This document shows, piece by piece, positions 1 through 10,477 of a stretch of DNA of 64,000 bases (position 1 is its first letter; the number at the start of each line of letters is the position of its first letter). The stretch is taken from assembly GCF_008017825.1 (NCBI RefSeq), contig NZ_VRLS01000057.1, positions 124,001 through 188,000 on the forward strand. Reading direction: 5' to 3'. Under the pieces are notes generated by a model, which was given only the letters and a program-made list of their open reading frames with translations, made no database searches and was not told the origin of the DNA. Position numbers and translations under genes: made by a program. Source of the stretch: Mesonia sp008017825 (GTDB taxonomy: Bacteria > Bacteroidota > Bacteroidia > Flavobacteriales > Flavobacteriaceae).

Positions 1-1466
<1,466 letters not shown>

Positions 1467-1474
1467 GAATCTTC

Positions 1475-1516
1475 AAAAAATATAGATTTAGTCTCTTGAC
1501 TAAGTCTATATTTTTT
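1475..1516. terminator. Rho-independent terminator after ftsH
   Basis: A 19-bp inverted repeat (1475-1493 with 1498-1516, one T:G mismatch, TCTT loop) begins with an A-run and ends in a T-run, so it could work in both directions. It lies 9 bases after the ftsH stop. Its right arm overlaps the promoter of the next gene. Confidence 0.75.
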
Positions 1517-1523
1517 ATCTTTG
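1496..1523 (+). promoter_or_regulatory. Bacteroidota-type promoter for the LUD gene
   Basis: TTGAC at 1496-1500 (-33 element) is separated by 17 bases from TATCTTTG at 1516-1523 (-7 element, TAnnTTTG consensus). The start codon of the downstream gene is 40 bases further on. Both boxes fit the primary sigma factor of Bacteroidota. It overlaps the ftsH terminator hairpin. Confidence 0.6.
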
Positions 1524-1563
1524 ATTTAAAGCAACATTAATTTATTTACCCCATTAACTGAAT

Positions 1564-2172
1564 ATGAGTATATTTAGTAAAATTCTAGGATTCAAATCTA
1601 AGTCTGAAAACGAAGAGAATTCTAATCAAAAAGATCAAAGTAAATTTATGCCCGAGGAGAAAATACCTACGGATGAAAATTTCATGATCAATTTTAAAAA
1701 AAATGGCGGTAAATTTCTTTATTGTAGCGATAAGGATGAGATGTTAGATGCATTTTATTCTATCCTCAAAGAGAACAATTGGGAAAACTCTAAAGCTTGT
1801 TGTTTCGATGAAAATTTAAAAGCAACCTTTAAAGATTTTAATTTAGATTTTAATAAAAGTTCCGATTCTAGTTTCTTTCTTTCTACAAGTGAGTATTTAA
1901 TTGCTAATACTGGTGCTTTATTGATTTCTTCTAATCAAATTGGAGAAAAAAAATTAAATGAATTGCCTCATGATTTTATTATTCTTGCAGCAACAAGTCA
2001 GCTTATAGACACTATAGGTGAAGGCTTAAGAGGAATAAAACACAAGAGCAAAAACAGAATCCCTTCAAACATTACTACCATAAAAACTTTTGAAGACAAG
2101 AAAGAAAGTGATTTTATGAGCTATGGTAGTCCTTCTAAAAATCTATATTTGCTGCTATTAGAAGATTTATAG
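1564..2172 (+). CDS. LUD domain (LutC/DUF162-like) protein
   Basis: A 202-residue soluble protein. Residues about 45-200 fit the LUD domain of lactate-utilisation proteins such as LutC: a GKFLYCSD segment near the start, TSEYLIANTGALLISS in the middle and a PSKNLYLLLLEDL end. The first 40 residues are charged and low in complexity. No lutA or lutB partner is nearby; instead it lies between ftsH and cdsA, with only one base between its stop and the cdsA ATG, so it is cotranscribed with lipid genes. Family assignment is good; the biochemical role of such solitary LUD proteins is unknown to me. Confidence 0.82.
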   Translation: MSIFSKILGFKSKSENEENSNQKDQSKFMPEEKIPTDENFMINFKKNGGKFLYCSDKDEMLDAFYSILKENNWENSKACCFDENLKATFKDFNLDFNKSSDSSFFLSTSEYLIANTGALLISSNQIGEKKLNELPHDFIILAATSQLIDTIGEGLRGIKHKSKNRIPSNITTIKTFEDKKESDFMSYGSPSKNLYLLLLEDL

Positions 2173-2173
2173 T

Positions 2174-2968
2174 ATGAAAGAAACCTTAACGAGGGCTTTA
2201 TCGGGTGCCTTGTACATTATAATATTAATTACCTGTGTCCTTGTATCTAAATATTCCTTTTGGGGGCTATTTTTGCTTTTCGGATTTATTTGCGTACACG
2301 AGCTTCAAAAACTTTTAAAGCTAAACAGCTACCTTTCTTATGCTTTACTACTAGGTTTTTTTGCTGTCTTTAGTGTCTTCACACTTAATACTTATGCTTT
2401 AAATACGCTTTTAGTACTCACCTTATTGGTTAAAATTTTACTTTTAAGAGACTTGATAATTGTAAGGAAAATTCCTCTTTTTCACGAAAAAAAATATATT
2501 GTTGTTATTTTTTACCTTATAGCTTCATTTATTTTCTTAACCTTGATTCCTTTTGACTCTAATAATGAGTATCAACCAGAGTTACTTATTGCCATATTTA
2601 TATTAGTTTGGGTAAATGACACCTTTGCTTATTTAGTAGGGAAAAATTTTGGTAAAAGGAAGTTGTTTGAGAGAGTTTCTCCCAAAAAAACCATTGAAGG
2701 CTTTTTAGGAGGTTTATTTTTTAGCATCGTAACAGGTTATGTAATCTCACTTTATATTACTATTTTTACCTACGATCAATGGATTATACTTAGTATAATT
2801 GTTAGTATTTTTGGAACCTACGGTGACTTAATTCAATCTAAACTAAAAAGACAAGCCAACGTTAAGGACAGTGGAACAATTATGCCGGGACACGGTGGTA
2901 TGTTAGATCGATTAGATAGTGTATTATTTGCAGGAACTTTTGTTTATACTTATTTACTTTTTATATAA
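2174..2968 (+). CDS. cdsA: Phosphatidate cytidylyltransferase
   Basis: Makes CDP-diacylglycerol from phosphatidate and CTP in the inner membrane, the branch point of phospholipid synthesis. The 264-residue protein has about seven hydrophobic segments. The family signature is near the C-terminus: VSPKKTIEGFLGG (around residues 170-182), then GDLIQSKLKR and KDSGTIMPGHGGMLDRLDS with the conserved Asp residues. The ATG follows the LUD stop by one base, and the psd ATG follows its stop by two, which places it in a tight lipid operon. Confidence 0.95.
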   Translation: MKETLTRALSGALYIIILITCVLVSKYSFWGLFLLFGFICVHELQKLLKLNSYLSYALLLGFFAVFSVFTLNTYALNTLLVLTLLVKILLLRDLIIVRKIPLFHEKKYIVVIFYLIASFIFLTLIPFDSNNEYQPELLIAIFILVWVNDTFAYLVGKNFGKRKLFERVSPKKTIEGFLGGLFFSIVTGYVISLYITIFTYDQWIILSIIVSIFGTYGDLIQSKLKRQANVKDSGTIMPGHGGMLDRLDSVLFAGTFVYTYLLFI

Positions 2969-2970
2969 TT

Positions 2971-3621
2971 ATGTTTCATAAAGAAGGTTATAAAATATTA
3001 GGGTTTTCATTATTAGCTTTTTTAATTATCAATATTTTAAGCTATTCATTTATTGATATCTTATGGCTGCAAAGTGCCGTATTAATTATTACAGCAGTAC
3101 TTTTTTTACTCGTTGTACAGTTTTTTAGAAATCCGCAAAGAAAAACGGTTATAAATGACTCTACTATTGTTTCTCCAGTTGATGGTAAAGTAGTAGTTAT
3201 AGAAGAAGTATTTGAAAAAGAATTTTTTAACGAGAAAAGATTACAGGTTTCAGTATTTATGTCTCCAATTAATGTACACGTTACTAGATACCCTGTAAAC
3301 GGGGTTGTTACTTATAGTAAATATCACCCAGGAAAATACTTAGTAGCTTGGCACCCTAAATCTAGCGAAGAAAACGAAAGAACGACGGTTGTTGTGAAAA
3401 ATAAAGCATTTGGTGAGATATTATATAGACAAGTTGCTGGAGCATTGGCTAAACGAATTGTTAATTACGCAAAAGTTAATGACAAAGCTGTACAAGGTGA
3501 TGATAGTGGATTTATAAAATTTGGTTCTCGTGTAGATTTATATCTTCCGTTAAATACTAAACTCAACGTTAAGCTTAATGAAAAGGTGAAAGGTGGAGTG
3601 AGTGTGATTGCAAAACAGTAA
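2971..3621 (+). CDS. psd: Phosphatidylserine decarboxylase, short form
   Basis: Converts phosphatidylserine to phosphatidylethanolamine. It is the short 216-residue class with two N-terminal membrane segments (about residues 10-52) followed by the catalytic domain (VSPVDGKV near residue 68). The self-cleavage site that produces the pyruvoyl group is KFGSRVD, with Gly185-Ser186, instead of the LGST of the long E. coli type. The gene lies between cdsA and an acyl-CoA-binding protein, so substrate supply and product formation are encoded together, although pssA is not in the window. Confidence 0.94.
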   Translation: MFHKEGYKILGFSLLAFLIINILSYSFIDILWLQSAVLIITAVLFLLVVQFFRNPQRKTVINDSTIVSPVDGKVVVIEEVFEKEFFNEKRLQVSVFMSPINVHVTRYPVNGVVTYSKYHPGKYLVAWHPKSSEENERTTVVVKNKAFGEILYRQVAGALAKRIVNYAKVNDKAVQGDDSGFIKFGSRVDLYLPLNTKLNVKLNEKVKGGVSVIAKQ

Positions 3622-3624
3622 ATA

Positions 3625-3900
3625 ATGGATAACAATAAAAAGCTAGAGGTAGAGTTTCAAGAAGCTTATGAAAGAGCTACTCATACTAAGCTACGTTTTC
3701 CTCCCGATTTAATGCTTCATTTTTATGCATATTACAAAAGAGCTACCAATGATTCTGAAATTTATAATTTAGCTAACCCTGATGACGAGCAACTAATTAC
3801 AGCATTTAAAATGAATGCCATTTTTCAAGTAAAAAACTTAAGCTCAAATGAAGCTAAAAAAGAGTATATTAAGCTTGTAAATAAACATATTCCTAGGTAA
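3625..3900 (+). CDS. Acyl-CoA-binding protein (ACBP family)
   Basis: A 91-residue all-helical protein expected to bind long-chain acyl-CoA in the cytoplasm. The ACBP pattern is visible: FQEAYERATH at the start, then LMLHFYAYYKRAT (the Tyr-Lys ligand segment), and a final helix ending YIKLVNKHIP. It starts three bases after psd and closes the lipid operon. The central glycine-rich KWDAW segment of eukaryotic ACBP is degenerate here (FKMNAIFQVKNLS), so affinity may differ. The family call is fairly sure, ligand specificity is inferred. Confidence 0.85.
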   Translation: MDNNKKLEVEFQEAYERATHTKLRFPPDLMLHFYAYYKRATNDSEIYNLANPDDEQLITAFKMNAIFQVKNLSSNEAKKEYIKLVNKHIPR

Positions 3901-4029
3901 CCTCCCCCCTCTTTTACTTAAATTTTACTCAAAACTTATAGTCTTTGTGTTATTTTATTAAGCACATATGGCAGCACTATGTTTTAAAAATTATTATTTT
4001 TATAGATTTTAGGCTAATTAAACTAAGTA

Positions 4030-7000
4030 ATGATTAAAGATATTATTAGGAATTCCAACGCCGCTTCAAGTCAGCATATTATAGCTATAGGTGCTAGTGC
4101 TGGAGGGTTAGAGGCTTTAAAATTGTTTTTTAGCAATTTATCAGATAACGATAATAATAGTTATGTAGTTATTCAGCACTTATCTCCAGATTACAAAAGT
4201 ATGATGGGTGAGTTACTGGCTAAGTCTACCTCCCTTGTTATTAAACAAATTGAAGATAATAGTGATCTTCTACCTGGTCATATTTATTTAATCCCTCCTG
4301 TAAATAATTTAGTTTTAGAAAACAATAAATTACATCTACTAGAAAAACCTAAAGATCAAAAACTAAATTTGCCTATAGATCTTTTTTTAGAATCTCTTGC
4401 TCATTCAAGAAAGGAAAAAGCTATAGCGGTAATTTTAAGTGGTACAGGTAGTGATGGGACAAGCGGAGTTAAAGCTATAAAAGAAAATGATGGTGTAGTA
4501 ATTGTGCAAGACCCTAATCAATCTAAGTTTGATGGCATGCCAAAAAGTGCTATAAGAACAGGGTTAGTTGACTATATATTACCTGTCGAAGATATGGGAA
4601 GTGAAATTACAAGCTTCATCAAATCTTTAGAGTCCTTCCAGGAAAACCAAGAAAATGATATAATTTATAGTAAAACTGTAATGTCTAAAATTTTACATTT
4701 AGTAAATCAGGTTATTGATTTAGACTTTACGGAATATAAACATACTACGCTCGCCCGAAGATTACTCCGTAGAATTCATGTATGCAAATGTTCTTCTTTT
4801 GATGAGTATTTTACGCTATTAAAATCTAATGAAAAAGAAATAGTTTGTTTAGCTAAAGAGTTTTTAATTGGCGTAACTAAATTTTTTAGAGATACTGAAG
4901 TTTGGGAAATTCTTACCACTAAAGTTATACCCGAACTGGTAGAAAAAACTCAAGATGGCAATACCTTAAAAATATGGGATGTCGCTTGTAGTACTGGTGA
5001 AGAGGCTTATTCACTAGCAATAATCATCAATGAGGAAATTGAAAAACAAGGAAAAGATATAGAGGTTAAAATCTTTGCTACTGATATTGCAGAAGACCAT
5101 CTTGATATTGGAAGTGCTGCAATCTATAACCATAATATCATTAGTGATATAGACCCATATTTATTTCAAAAATATCTAATTCCTGTAAATGAAAGTTATC
5201 AAGTTGTAGAGGAGCTTAGACGAATGGTCGTATTCTCTAAACACAATATTATCAAAAACCCTCCATTTAGTAAAATGGATATGGTGCTATGTAGAAATTT
5301 ACTCATCTACTTTCAACCTAGTATTCAACAGAAAGCATTAAACGTTCTTCACTATAGTCTAAAAGAAAATGGTTTTTTGGTTTTAGGAACTAGCGAAAGC
5401 ATTCATACTCATCAAGATGATTTTGAGGCTATAGATAGAAAATGGAAAATATTTAAAAATACACAACCGAGACACAGATTGAAAACAGAAATATTAAAAA
5501 CTTCCACCAATCAAATTCATAGTGTGAAACGAGAGAATATTCAAGAAAACTCAACAAGGATAAATCCGAGAAAACAGCGATTTTTAGAAAATTTTAATCA
5601 AACTATTTTAAATCATTTTGGTGGAGCAAGTGTTTTTATTGATAAAAATTACAATATTCTTCAAGCCATAGGTGAATTTAGAAAATATGCTAACCTCCCC
5701 ACGCAAGGTTTTTCAATTAATTTATTAGAAATGATAGGTGATGAACTTAAACCTATTGTACAATCTAGTATTAGAAAAGCTTCAAAAACCAATCAAGAAA
5801 TTATTTACAGAAATGCTTTTTACAACGATAATGACGAGAAAAAAGCTGCAGATATTTTCATTAAACCATTTTCACAAAATAATTCCGATATAGGAGATAC
5901 TTTTTCCATCACTTTTGTAGAGAAAAAAGTAGATTATTCAAAATTTGAAGAAGCACATACGCTAACAAATTCTGGAAGAAATCGAGAATATATCAACGAA
6001 ATTGAAGAAGAGCTAAAGAAAACACAAGAAGAATTACAAACATCTTTAGAAGAACTCGAAACTAGTAATGCAGAACTTCAAGCAGCTAATGAAGAGCTAT
6101 TAGCATCTAATGAAGAACTTCAAAGCACTAACGAAGAGTTACAAAGTGTTAATGAAGAAATTAATACAGTTAATGCTGAGAATGTTCAAAAAATGGAAGA
6201 TCTCGCTCAGCTTAACGCGGATATGAACAATCTTTTAGAAAGCACAGATATTGGAACTATATTTTTAGATAAGGATTTAAAAATTAGAAAATTTACTCCA
6301 GCTATTCAAAAACACTTTAGTCTTTTAAATTCTGATGTAGGCCGACCAATTGACAACTTTACAAATAGTTTTGGTTTACAAAGAAGAAACATATTAGTAA
6401 ATAGATGTAAGAAAGTTCTTAAAACGGGCAAAACCCTAGAAAAGAATATTATATCACGAGAAGGTAAAAATTATTTACAACGCATATCTTCATTTATCAA
6501 TTCAAAAGATCAAGCTGAAGGAGTCGTGATCACTTTTATTGATGTTGAATCTTTACAAGTTGCTAAAGATAAACTAGTTGCAAGTGAAAAACGATTTAAA
6601 TCTTTTTATGAAGAAGATCCTGTTATGCACTTTAGCGTAGATCCTCAAACTTCAAAAATTGTTCAGTGTAATTTAGAAGCTGTAGAAAGACTGGGCTACG
6701 AATCTAAAGATGAAATAATTGGGCATAACATGTATAATCTGTATGAAGATGAAGCACAATTAGAAGCTCTTAAACTCGATAAAATTTTTCAGGAAAAAGG
6801 GGAATTAAAAAATATTGAGTTGAAAATGCTTACTAAAAAAGGAGACATTATACCAATTATGATGAGCTCAAATGTAGAGTTAGATGAAAATGGTAATGGT
6901 ATTACTAATAGGTTTACGTGTGTTGATGTTTCTGAACTAAAAGACATTCAAAGAAAACTAAATAAGCAAAAAATTGCCTTACAACGTGCTAATAAAGATT

Positions 7001-7659
7001 TAGAACAATTTGTTTCTATTTGTTCTCACGATTTACAAGAACCACTTTCTACCATTAAATTTGGTAGTGATATTTTAGGTAAAATATATGGTAATCGGTT
7101 AGATGATAAAGGTCGAGAATATATTTCTTATATAGATCAAGCTTCAGATAGGCTTTCTCAACAAATAAAAGCTTTATTAGAACACTCTAGAATTGGGAGA
7201 AATACTCAAAAGCAAATTGTAAATACCAAAGAAATCGTAGAAGTAGTGAAATATGATTTAGGAAAGAGAATAAAAGAAACCAATGCTAAAATTTATTCTG
7301 GTAGCTTACCTAAAATAACTGGTTATGAAGTAGAGTTAAGATTATTATTTCAAAATTTAATAAGTAACTCTCTTAAATACAAGGCAAAAAATAAAGAACC
7401 AGAAATTAGAATTTCTTCATTTAAAGAAGGAGATTTTTATGTGTTCTCTATTATGGACAATGGGATAGGAATATCTAAAGAAGATCAAAAAAATATTTTT
7501 ACCATTTTTAACCGTGTACCTACTCAAGAAAAATATGAAGGTACAGGAGTCGGTTTAGCCCACGTAGAAAAAATTGTAGCTCTACATAAAGGAAATATAT
7601 GGGTAGAATCTCAAGTAGGAGTGGGAAGTACCTTTTACTTTAAATTAAAGGCGAAATAA
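4030..7659 (+). CDS. CheB-CheR-PAS-PAS hybrid sensor histidine kinase
   Basis: A 1209-residue fusion. Residues about 15-195 are a CheB-type methylesterase domain without a receiver (GASAGGLEALK with the Ser, VIQHLSPDYKSMMGELL with the His, ILSGTGSDGTSGVKA with the Asp). About 215-490 are a CheR-type SAM methyltransferase (VACSTGEEAYS, FATDIAEDHL, NPPFSKMDMVLCRNLLIYF). Residues 667-717 form seven near-perfect heptads of the EELQSTN type, a signalling coiled coil. Two PAS domains follow, then a HisKA kinase with H1000 (SHDLQEP), N-box NLISNS and G-boxes DNGIGI and GTGVGLAHV. No transmembrane segment or chemoreceptor gene is visible, so methylation targets are unknown. The phytochrome gene starts three bases after its stop. 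Confidence 0.93.
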   Translation: MIKDIIRNSNAASSQHIIAIGASAGGLEALKLFFSNLSDNDNNSYVVIQHLSPDYKSMMGELLAKSTSLVIKQIEDNSDLLPGHIYLIPPVNNLVLENNKLHLLEKPKDQKLNLPIDLFLESLAHSRKEKAIAVILSGTGSDGTSGVKAIKENDGVVIVQDPNQSKFDGMPKSAIRTGLVDYILPVEDMGSEITSFIKSLESFQENQENDIIYSKTVMSKILHLVNQVIDLDFTEYKHTTLARRLLRRIHVCKCSSFDEYFTLLKSNEKEIVCLAKEFLIGVTKFFRDTEVWEILTTKVIPELVEKTQDGNTLKIWDVACSTGEEAYSLAIIINEEIEKQGKDIEVKIFATDIAEDHLDIGSAAIYNHNIISDIDPYLFQKYLIPVNESYQVVEELRRMVVFSKHNIIKNPPFSKMDMVLCRNLLIYFQPSIQQKALNVLHYSLKENGFLVLGTSESIHTHQDDFEAIDRKWKIFKNTQPRHRLKTEILKTSTNQIHSVKRENIQENSTRINPRKQRFLENFNQTILNHFGGASVFIDKNYNILQAIGEFRKYANLPTQGFSINLLEMIGDELKPIVQSSIRKASKTNQEIIYRNAFYNDNDEKKAADIFIKPFSQNNSDIGDTFSITFVEKKVDYSKFEEAHTLTNSGRNREYINEIEEELKKTQEELQTSLEELETSNAELQAANEELLASNEELQSTNEELQSVNEEINTVNAENVQKMEDLAQLNADMNNLLESTDIGTIFLDKDLKIRKFTPAIQKHFSLLNSDVGRPIDNFTNSFGLQRRNILVNRCKKVLKTGKTLEKNIISREGKNYLQRISSFINSKDQAEGVVITFIDVESLQVAKDKLVASEKRFKSFYEEDPVMHFSVDPQTSKIVQCNLEAVERLGYESKDEIIGHNMYNLYEDEAQLEALKLDKIFQEKGELKNIELKMLTKKGDIIPIMMSSNVELDENGNGITNRFTCVDVSELKDIQRKLNKQKIALQRANKDLEQFVSICSHDLQEPLSTIKFGSDILGKIYGNRLDDKGREYISYIDQASDRLSQQIKALLEHSRIGRNTQKQIVNTKEIVEVVKYDLGKRIKETNAKIYSGSLPKITGYEVELRLLFQNLISNSLKYKAKNKEPEIRISSFKEGDFYVFSIMDNGIGISKEDQKNIFTIFNRVPTQEKYEGTGVGLAHVEKIVALHKGNIWVESQVGVGSTFYFKLKAK

Positions 7660-7662
7660 AAA

Positions 7663-9876
7663 ATGCAGGATCAAGAAAAAATCATAACTGCTACCAATTT
7701 AACAAATTGTGATAAGGAGCCTATTCATATTATAGGGCACATACAGCCACACGGAGCCTTGGTTGTAATCGATATGAAATCTTACGCAGTAGTAAATTAT
7801 AGCGAAAACCTAAGTAGCTTTTTACAAACAGATAATCTATCTAGCTTCCATTCTTTAAGTGATTTATTTCCTGATGATTTCATTATTCAATTAAAAAAAG
7901 AATTAGAAGCCAATATAATCTTGTCTACTTACACGTTTGAGAAAGGCAGAGAAAATTTTCTATTAATTCCGCATTTAAGCGATGATAAAGTAATTATAGA
8001 TGTTGAGAAACAAGAAGATAAACTCCCTTCTTTTACCTTTCAGCAACAGCTTAATAACATTTTAAGTCAGATAGAGAAAACCACTTCTTTAAAGGAAACC
8101 AGTCAAATAGCAACTCAACTTATAAAGAATATTTTTGGGTACAATCGCGTGATGTTATATCGTTTTGACAAAGATTGGAACGGAGAAGTGATTGCCGAAA
8201 CTAAGGATGAAAATTTAGAAACGTGGCTGGGGTTACGGTATCCTGCCAGCGATATACCTAAACCTGCAAGAGAAATCTTTTTAAAACAAGGCGTTAGAAT
8301 TATAAGTGATGTTTATTATAAACCCTCACCTATTCTTTCACTTGATAATTCTAATCTGCAGCCACCAATCAACCTTACCAATTCTGAACTTAGAGGTGTA
8401 TCTCCTATTCATATCGAATACTTAAAGAACATGAAAGTAAATGCTTCTTTAACTACCTCGATTATAGTAAATGGTAAACTGTGGGGGCTTATCACCTGTC
8501 ATCATTACAAAGCTAAAACGGTAGATTATTTTCAGCGACAAAGCTGTAAATTTCTGACCCAAGTTTTTGCTAATCAAATTAATTTATTAGATACCAAAAA
8601 ATATGTAAGCAGCAGTAAACAACTAGAAACCTTAAGAAAAAAACTTATGCTACAAATGCAAAGTGTTTCTAAGTTTAAAGAAGCTCTGCTCAACTATCAG
8701 CCCAACCTGAAAGATTTTATTGATTGCGGCGGAGTTGCGTTGGTTAGAAAGAATAAAATTAATGTTTTAGGCGGCACTCCGCTTAAAAAAGAAATAGAAA
8801 TCCTCATCCGTGAGCACTTGGCTAAACAAAAAAAATCTATTTATTTTACTGAAAGTTTAAGTTCTCATTTTGCTTCCGCGGAAGCGTATACAAAAACGGC
8901 ATCAGGTATTTTGGCTATAAGTTTAGATGCTAATTTTAAAGACTTTATCATCTGGTTTAGACCAGAAATTATTACCACCATTGAGTGGGGCGGCAATCCT
9001 GAAAAAAATGGATATGTAAAAGATGGGGTCACCTATTTACATCCTAGAAAGTCATTTGAAAAATGGTCAGAAAAAGTTGCAGGTAGCTCTAAAGTGTGGG
9101 AAAATTCTGAAATTGAAGCTGCTGCTAAATTGCAAGAGAATATAAATACAGTTTTAGTTAAAAAACAAAAAGAAAAAATAAAGCTTCTTAACAACAAGCT
9201 AAAAAGAGTCAATAAAGAATTAGAAACTTTTAGTTATAGCGTTTCTCACGATTTACGAGCTCCACTTCGAGGGATTGACGGCTATGCTAGGATTTTGAAA
9301 GAGCATCTAAATTTAGAAGATGATGATTATTCTACGCATGCCTTAGAAACCATCATCTCATCATCTAAAAAAATGGACGTTTTAATTGACGATATTTTAT
9401 CTTACTCTAAAATAGGAAGGCAAGATATTAGAAGAATCCCGGTAGACTTAAACGCTGTTGTTTTTGAGATTATAAATTCTTCAAATTTAAAAATCAATTA
9501 TCCTCAAACTCAAATTAAAGCTGAAAAAAACTTACCCAAAGTATTTGCCGATTCGAGAATGGTAACTCAGGTTTGTGCAAACTTAATTACCAATGCAATT
9601 AAGTACAGCCAAAACCAAAAAGAACCTTTTGTAGAAATAGGCTATAAAGAAGAATCTAAAGCTTACTTTGTAAAAGATAATGGAATAGGCATAGATGAAA
9701 AGTACATAGATAAAATTTTTAATGTCTTTACTAGATTAGCTTCAGCGGATTATGAAGGTTCAGGAATTGGGTTAGCTATCGTTAAAAAATCTATAGATCT
9801 ACACGAAGGAAAGATATGGGTAGAAACTAAGTTAAATGAGGGAACTACGTTCTTTTTTAATTTCGGTAACGCTTAA
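7663..9876 (+). CDS. bphP: Bacteriophytochrome sensor histidine kinase
   Basis: A 737-residue red/far-red light sensor. The N-terminal PAS domain carries Cys16 in NCDKEPIHIIGHIQPHGAL, the position that binds biliverdin in bacterial phytochromes. The GAF domain (about 125-300) has RYPASDIPKPAR with Asp197, SPIHIEYLKNM with His250 and LITCHHY with His280, matching the chromophore-pocket Asp and two His residues of the family. The PHY domain shows the tongue motifs IEWGGNP and HPRKSFEKW. The kinase module has H529 in VSHDLRAPLRG, N-box NLITNAIKYS, DNGIGID and GSGIGLAIV. Downstream lie a receiver protein and a heme oxygenase, completing the sensor-chromophore set. Confidence 0.96.
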   Translation: MQDQEKIITATNLTNCDKEPIHIIGHIQPHGALVVIDMKSYAVVNYSENLSSFLQTDNLSSFHSLSDLFPDDFIIQLKKELEANIILSTYTFEKGRENFLLIPHLSDDKVIIDVEKQEDKLPSFTFQQQLNNILSQIEKTTSLKETSQIATQLIKNIFGYNRVMLYRFDKDWNGEVIAETKDENLETWLGLRYPASDIPKPAREIFLKQGVRIISDVYYKPSPILSLDNSNLQPPINLTNSELRGVSPIHIEYLKNMKVNASLTTSIIVNGKLWGLITCHHYKAKTVDYFQRQSCKFLTQVFANQINLLDTKKYVSSSKQLETLRKKLMLQMQSVSKFKEALLNYQPNLKDFIDCGGVALVRKNKINVLGGTPLKKEIEILIREHLAKQKKSIYFTESLSSHFASAEAYTKTASGILAISLDANFKDFIIWFRPEIITTIEWGGNPEKNGYVKDGVTYLHPRKSFEKWSEKVAGSSKVWENSEIEAAAKLQENINTVLVKKQKEKIKLLNNKLKRVNKELETFSYSVSHDLRAPLRGIDGYARILKEHLNLEDDDYSTHALETIISSSKKMDVLIDDILSYSKIGRQDIRRIPVDLNAVVFEIINSSNLKINYPQTQIKAEKNLPKVFADSRMVTQVCANLITNAIKYSQNQKEPFVEIGYKEESKAYFVKDNGIGIDEKYIDKIFNVFTRLASADYEGSGIGLAIVKKSIDLHEGKIWVETKLNEGTTFFFNFGNA
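8872..8885. repeat. Palindrome GCTTCCGCGGAAGC inside bphP
   Basis: A perfect 14-bp palindrome far richer in G+C than its surroundings, read as ASAEA in the PHY domain of the phytochrome. It is one copy of the interspersed family also seen at 27671, 43947 and 54973. Confidence 0.8.
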
Positions 9877-9925
9877 TATTGTATTTTTACTCGCTAGTTG
9901 AATGTTGAATATTAGTATTTAATTT

Positions 9926-10477
9926 ATGATCAATACAAAGCTTAGAATTCTCTTAGTAGAGGATGAAAAAACAGATGCCGAACTCATCACCTTTCAACTA
10001 AAAAAAATTGTTGAAAATTTTGAAATAAAAGTTGTAGATAACATAGAAGACGCTACACATGCTCTTCATAATTACATCCCAGATGTTGTCCTTTCTGACT
10101 ATAATTTACCAACCTGTACGGGTTTAGATGTATTAACTACCACTCAAGATATCGATGCTAATATTCCGCTTATTTTTATAACAGGAACCATTAATGATGA
10201 AGAATTAGCAGCTAATACTATTCTTGCTGGTGCTTCGGGTTATATACTTAAAAAGCACATGAATATTCTTTCAGAAAAATTAGAACCTCTTTTAAAAAGG
10301 GTAATTTTTGAAATGATCGAAAAAGAGGATTTAAGAGAAAAAGTAAGGAAAAATAAAATTGCTGTCAATCAAATCTACAGTTACTTAGATCATATGAAAT
10401 ATGACAATGAAGAACAAAGAAAAAGTATTTTTGAAATTAGAAAAAAAATTAATAAAATAGATTTAAATAATGATTGA
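9926..10477 (+). CDS. Single-domain response regulator with C-terminal helical extension
   Basis: A 183-residue receiver protein. The acidic pair is E12-D13 (LLVEDEKTD), the phosphoacceptor D58 (LSDYNLP), the switch Thr is in FITGT and the Lys in YILKKH. It resembles the Rcp1-like regulators that accompany phytochrome kinases. After the receiver (about residue 130) there is a charged helical tail but no DNA-binding or enzymatic domain, so the output must be another protein or a phosphorelay. It follows bphP by 49 bases and overlaps the heme oxygenase start by 8 bases, so translation is probably coupled. Confidence 0.92.
   Translation: MINTKLRILLVEDEKTDAELITFQLKKIVENFEIKVVDNIEDATHALHNYIPDVVLSDYNLPTCTGLDVLTTTQDIDANIPLIFITGTINDEELAANTILAGASGYILKKHMNILSEKLEPLLKRVIFEMIEKEDLREKVRKNKIAVNQIYSYLDHMKYDNEEQRKSIFEIRKKINKIDLNND

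Noticed and set aside
3901..4029. Promoter or hairpin before the CheB-CheR kinase
   Set aside because: No TAnnTTTG match with correct spacing and no stable inverted repeat; only AT-rich sequence is seen.
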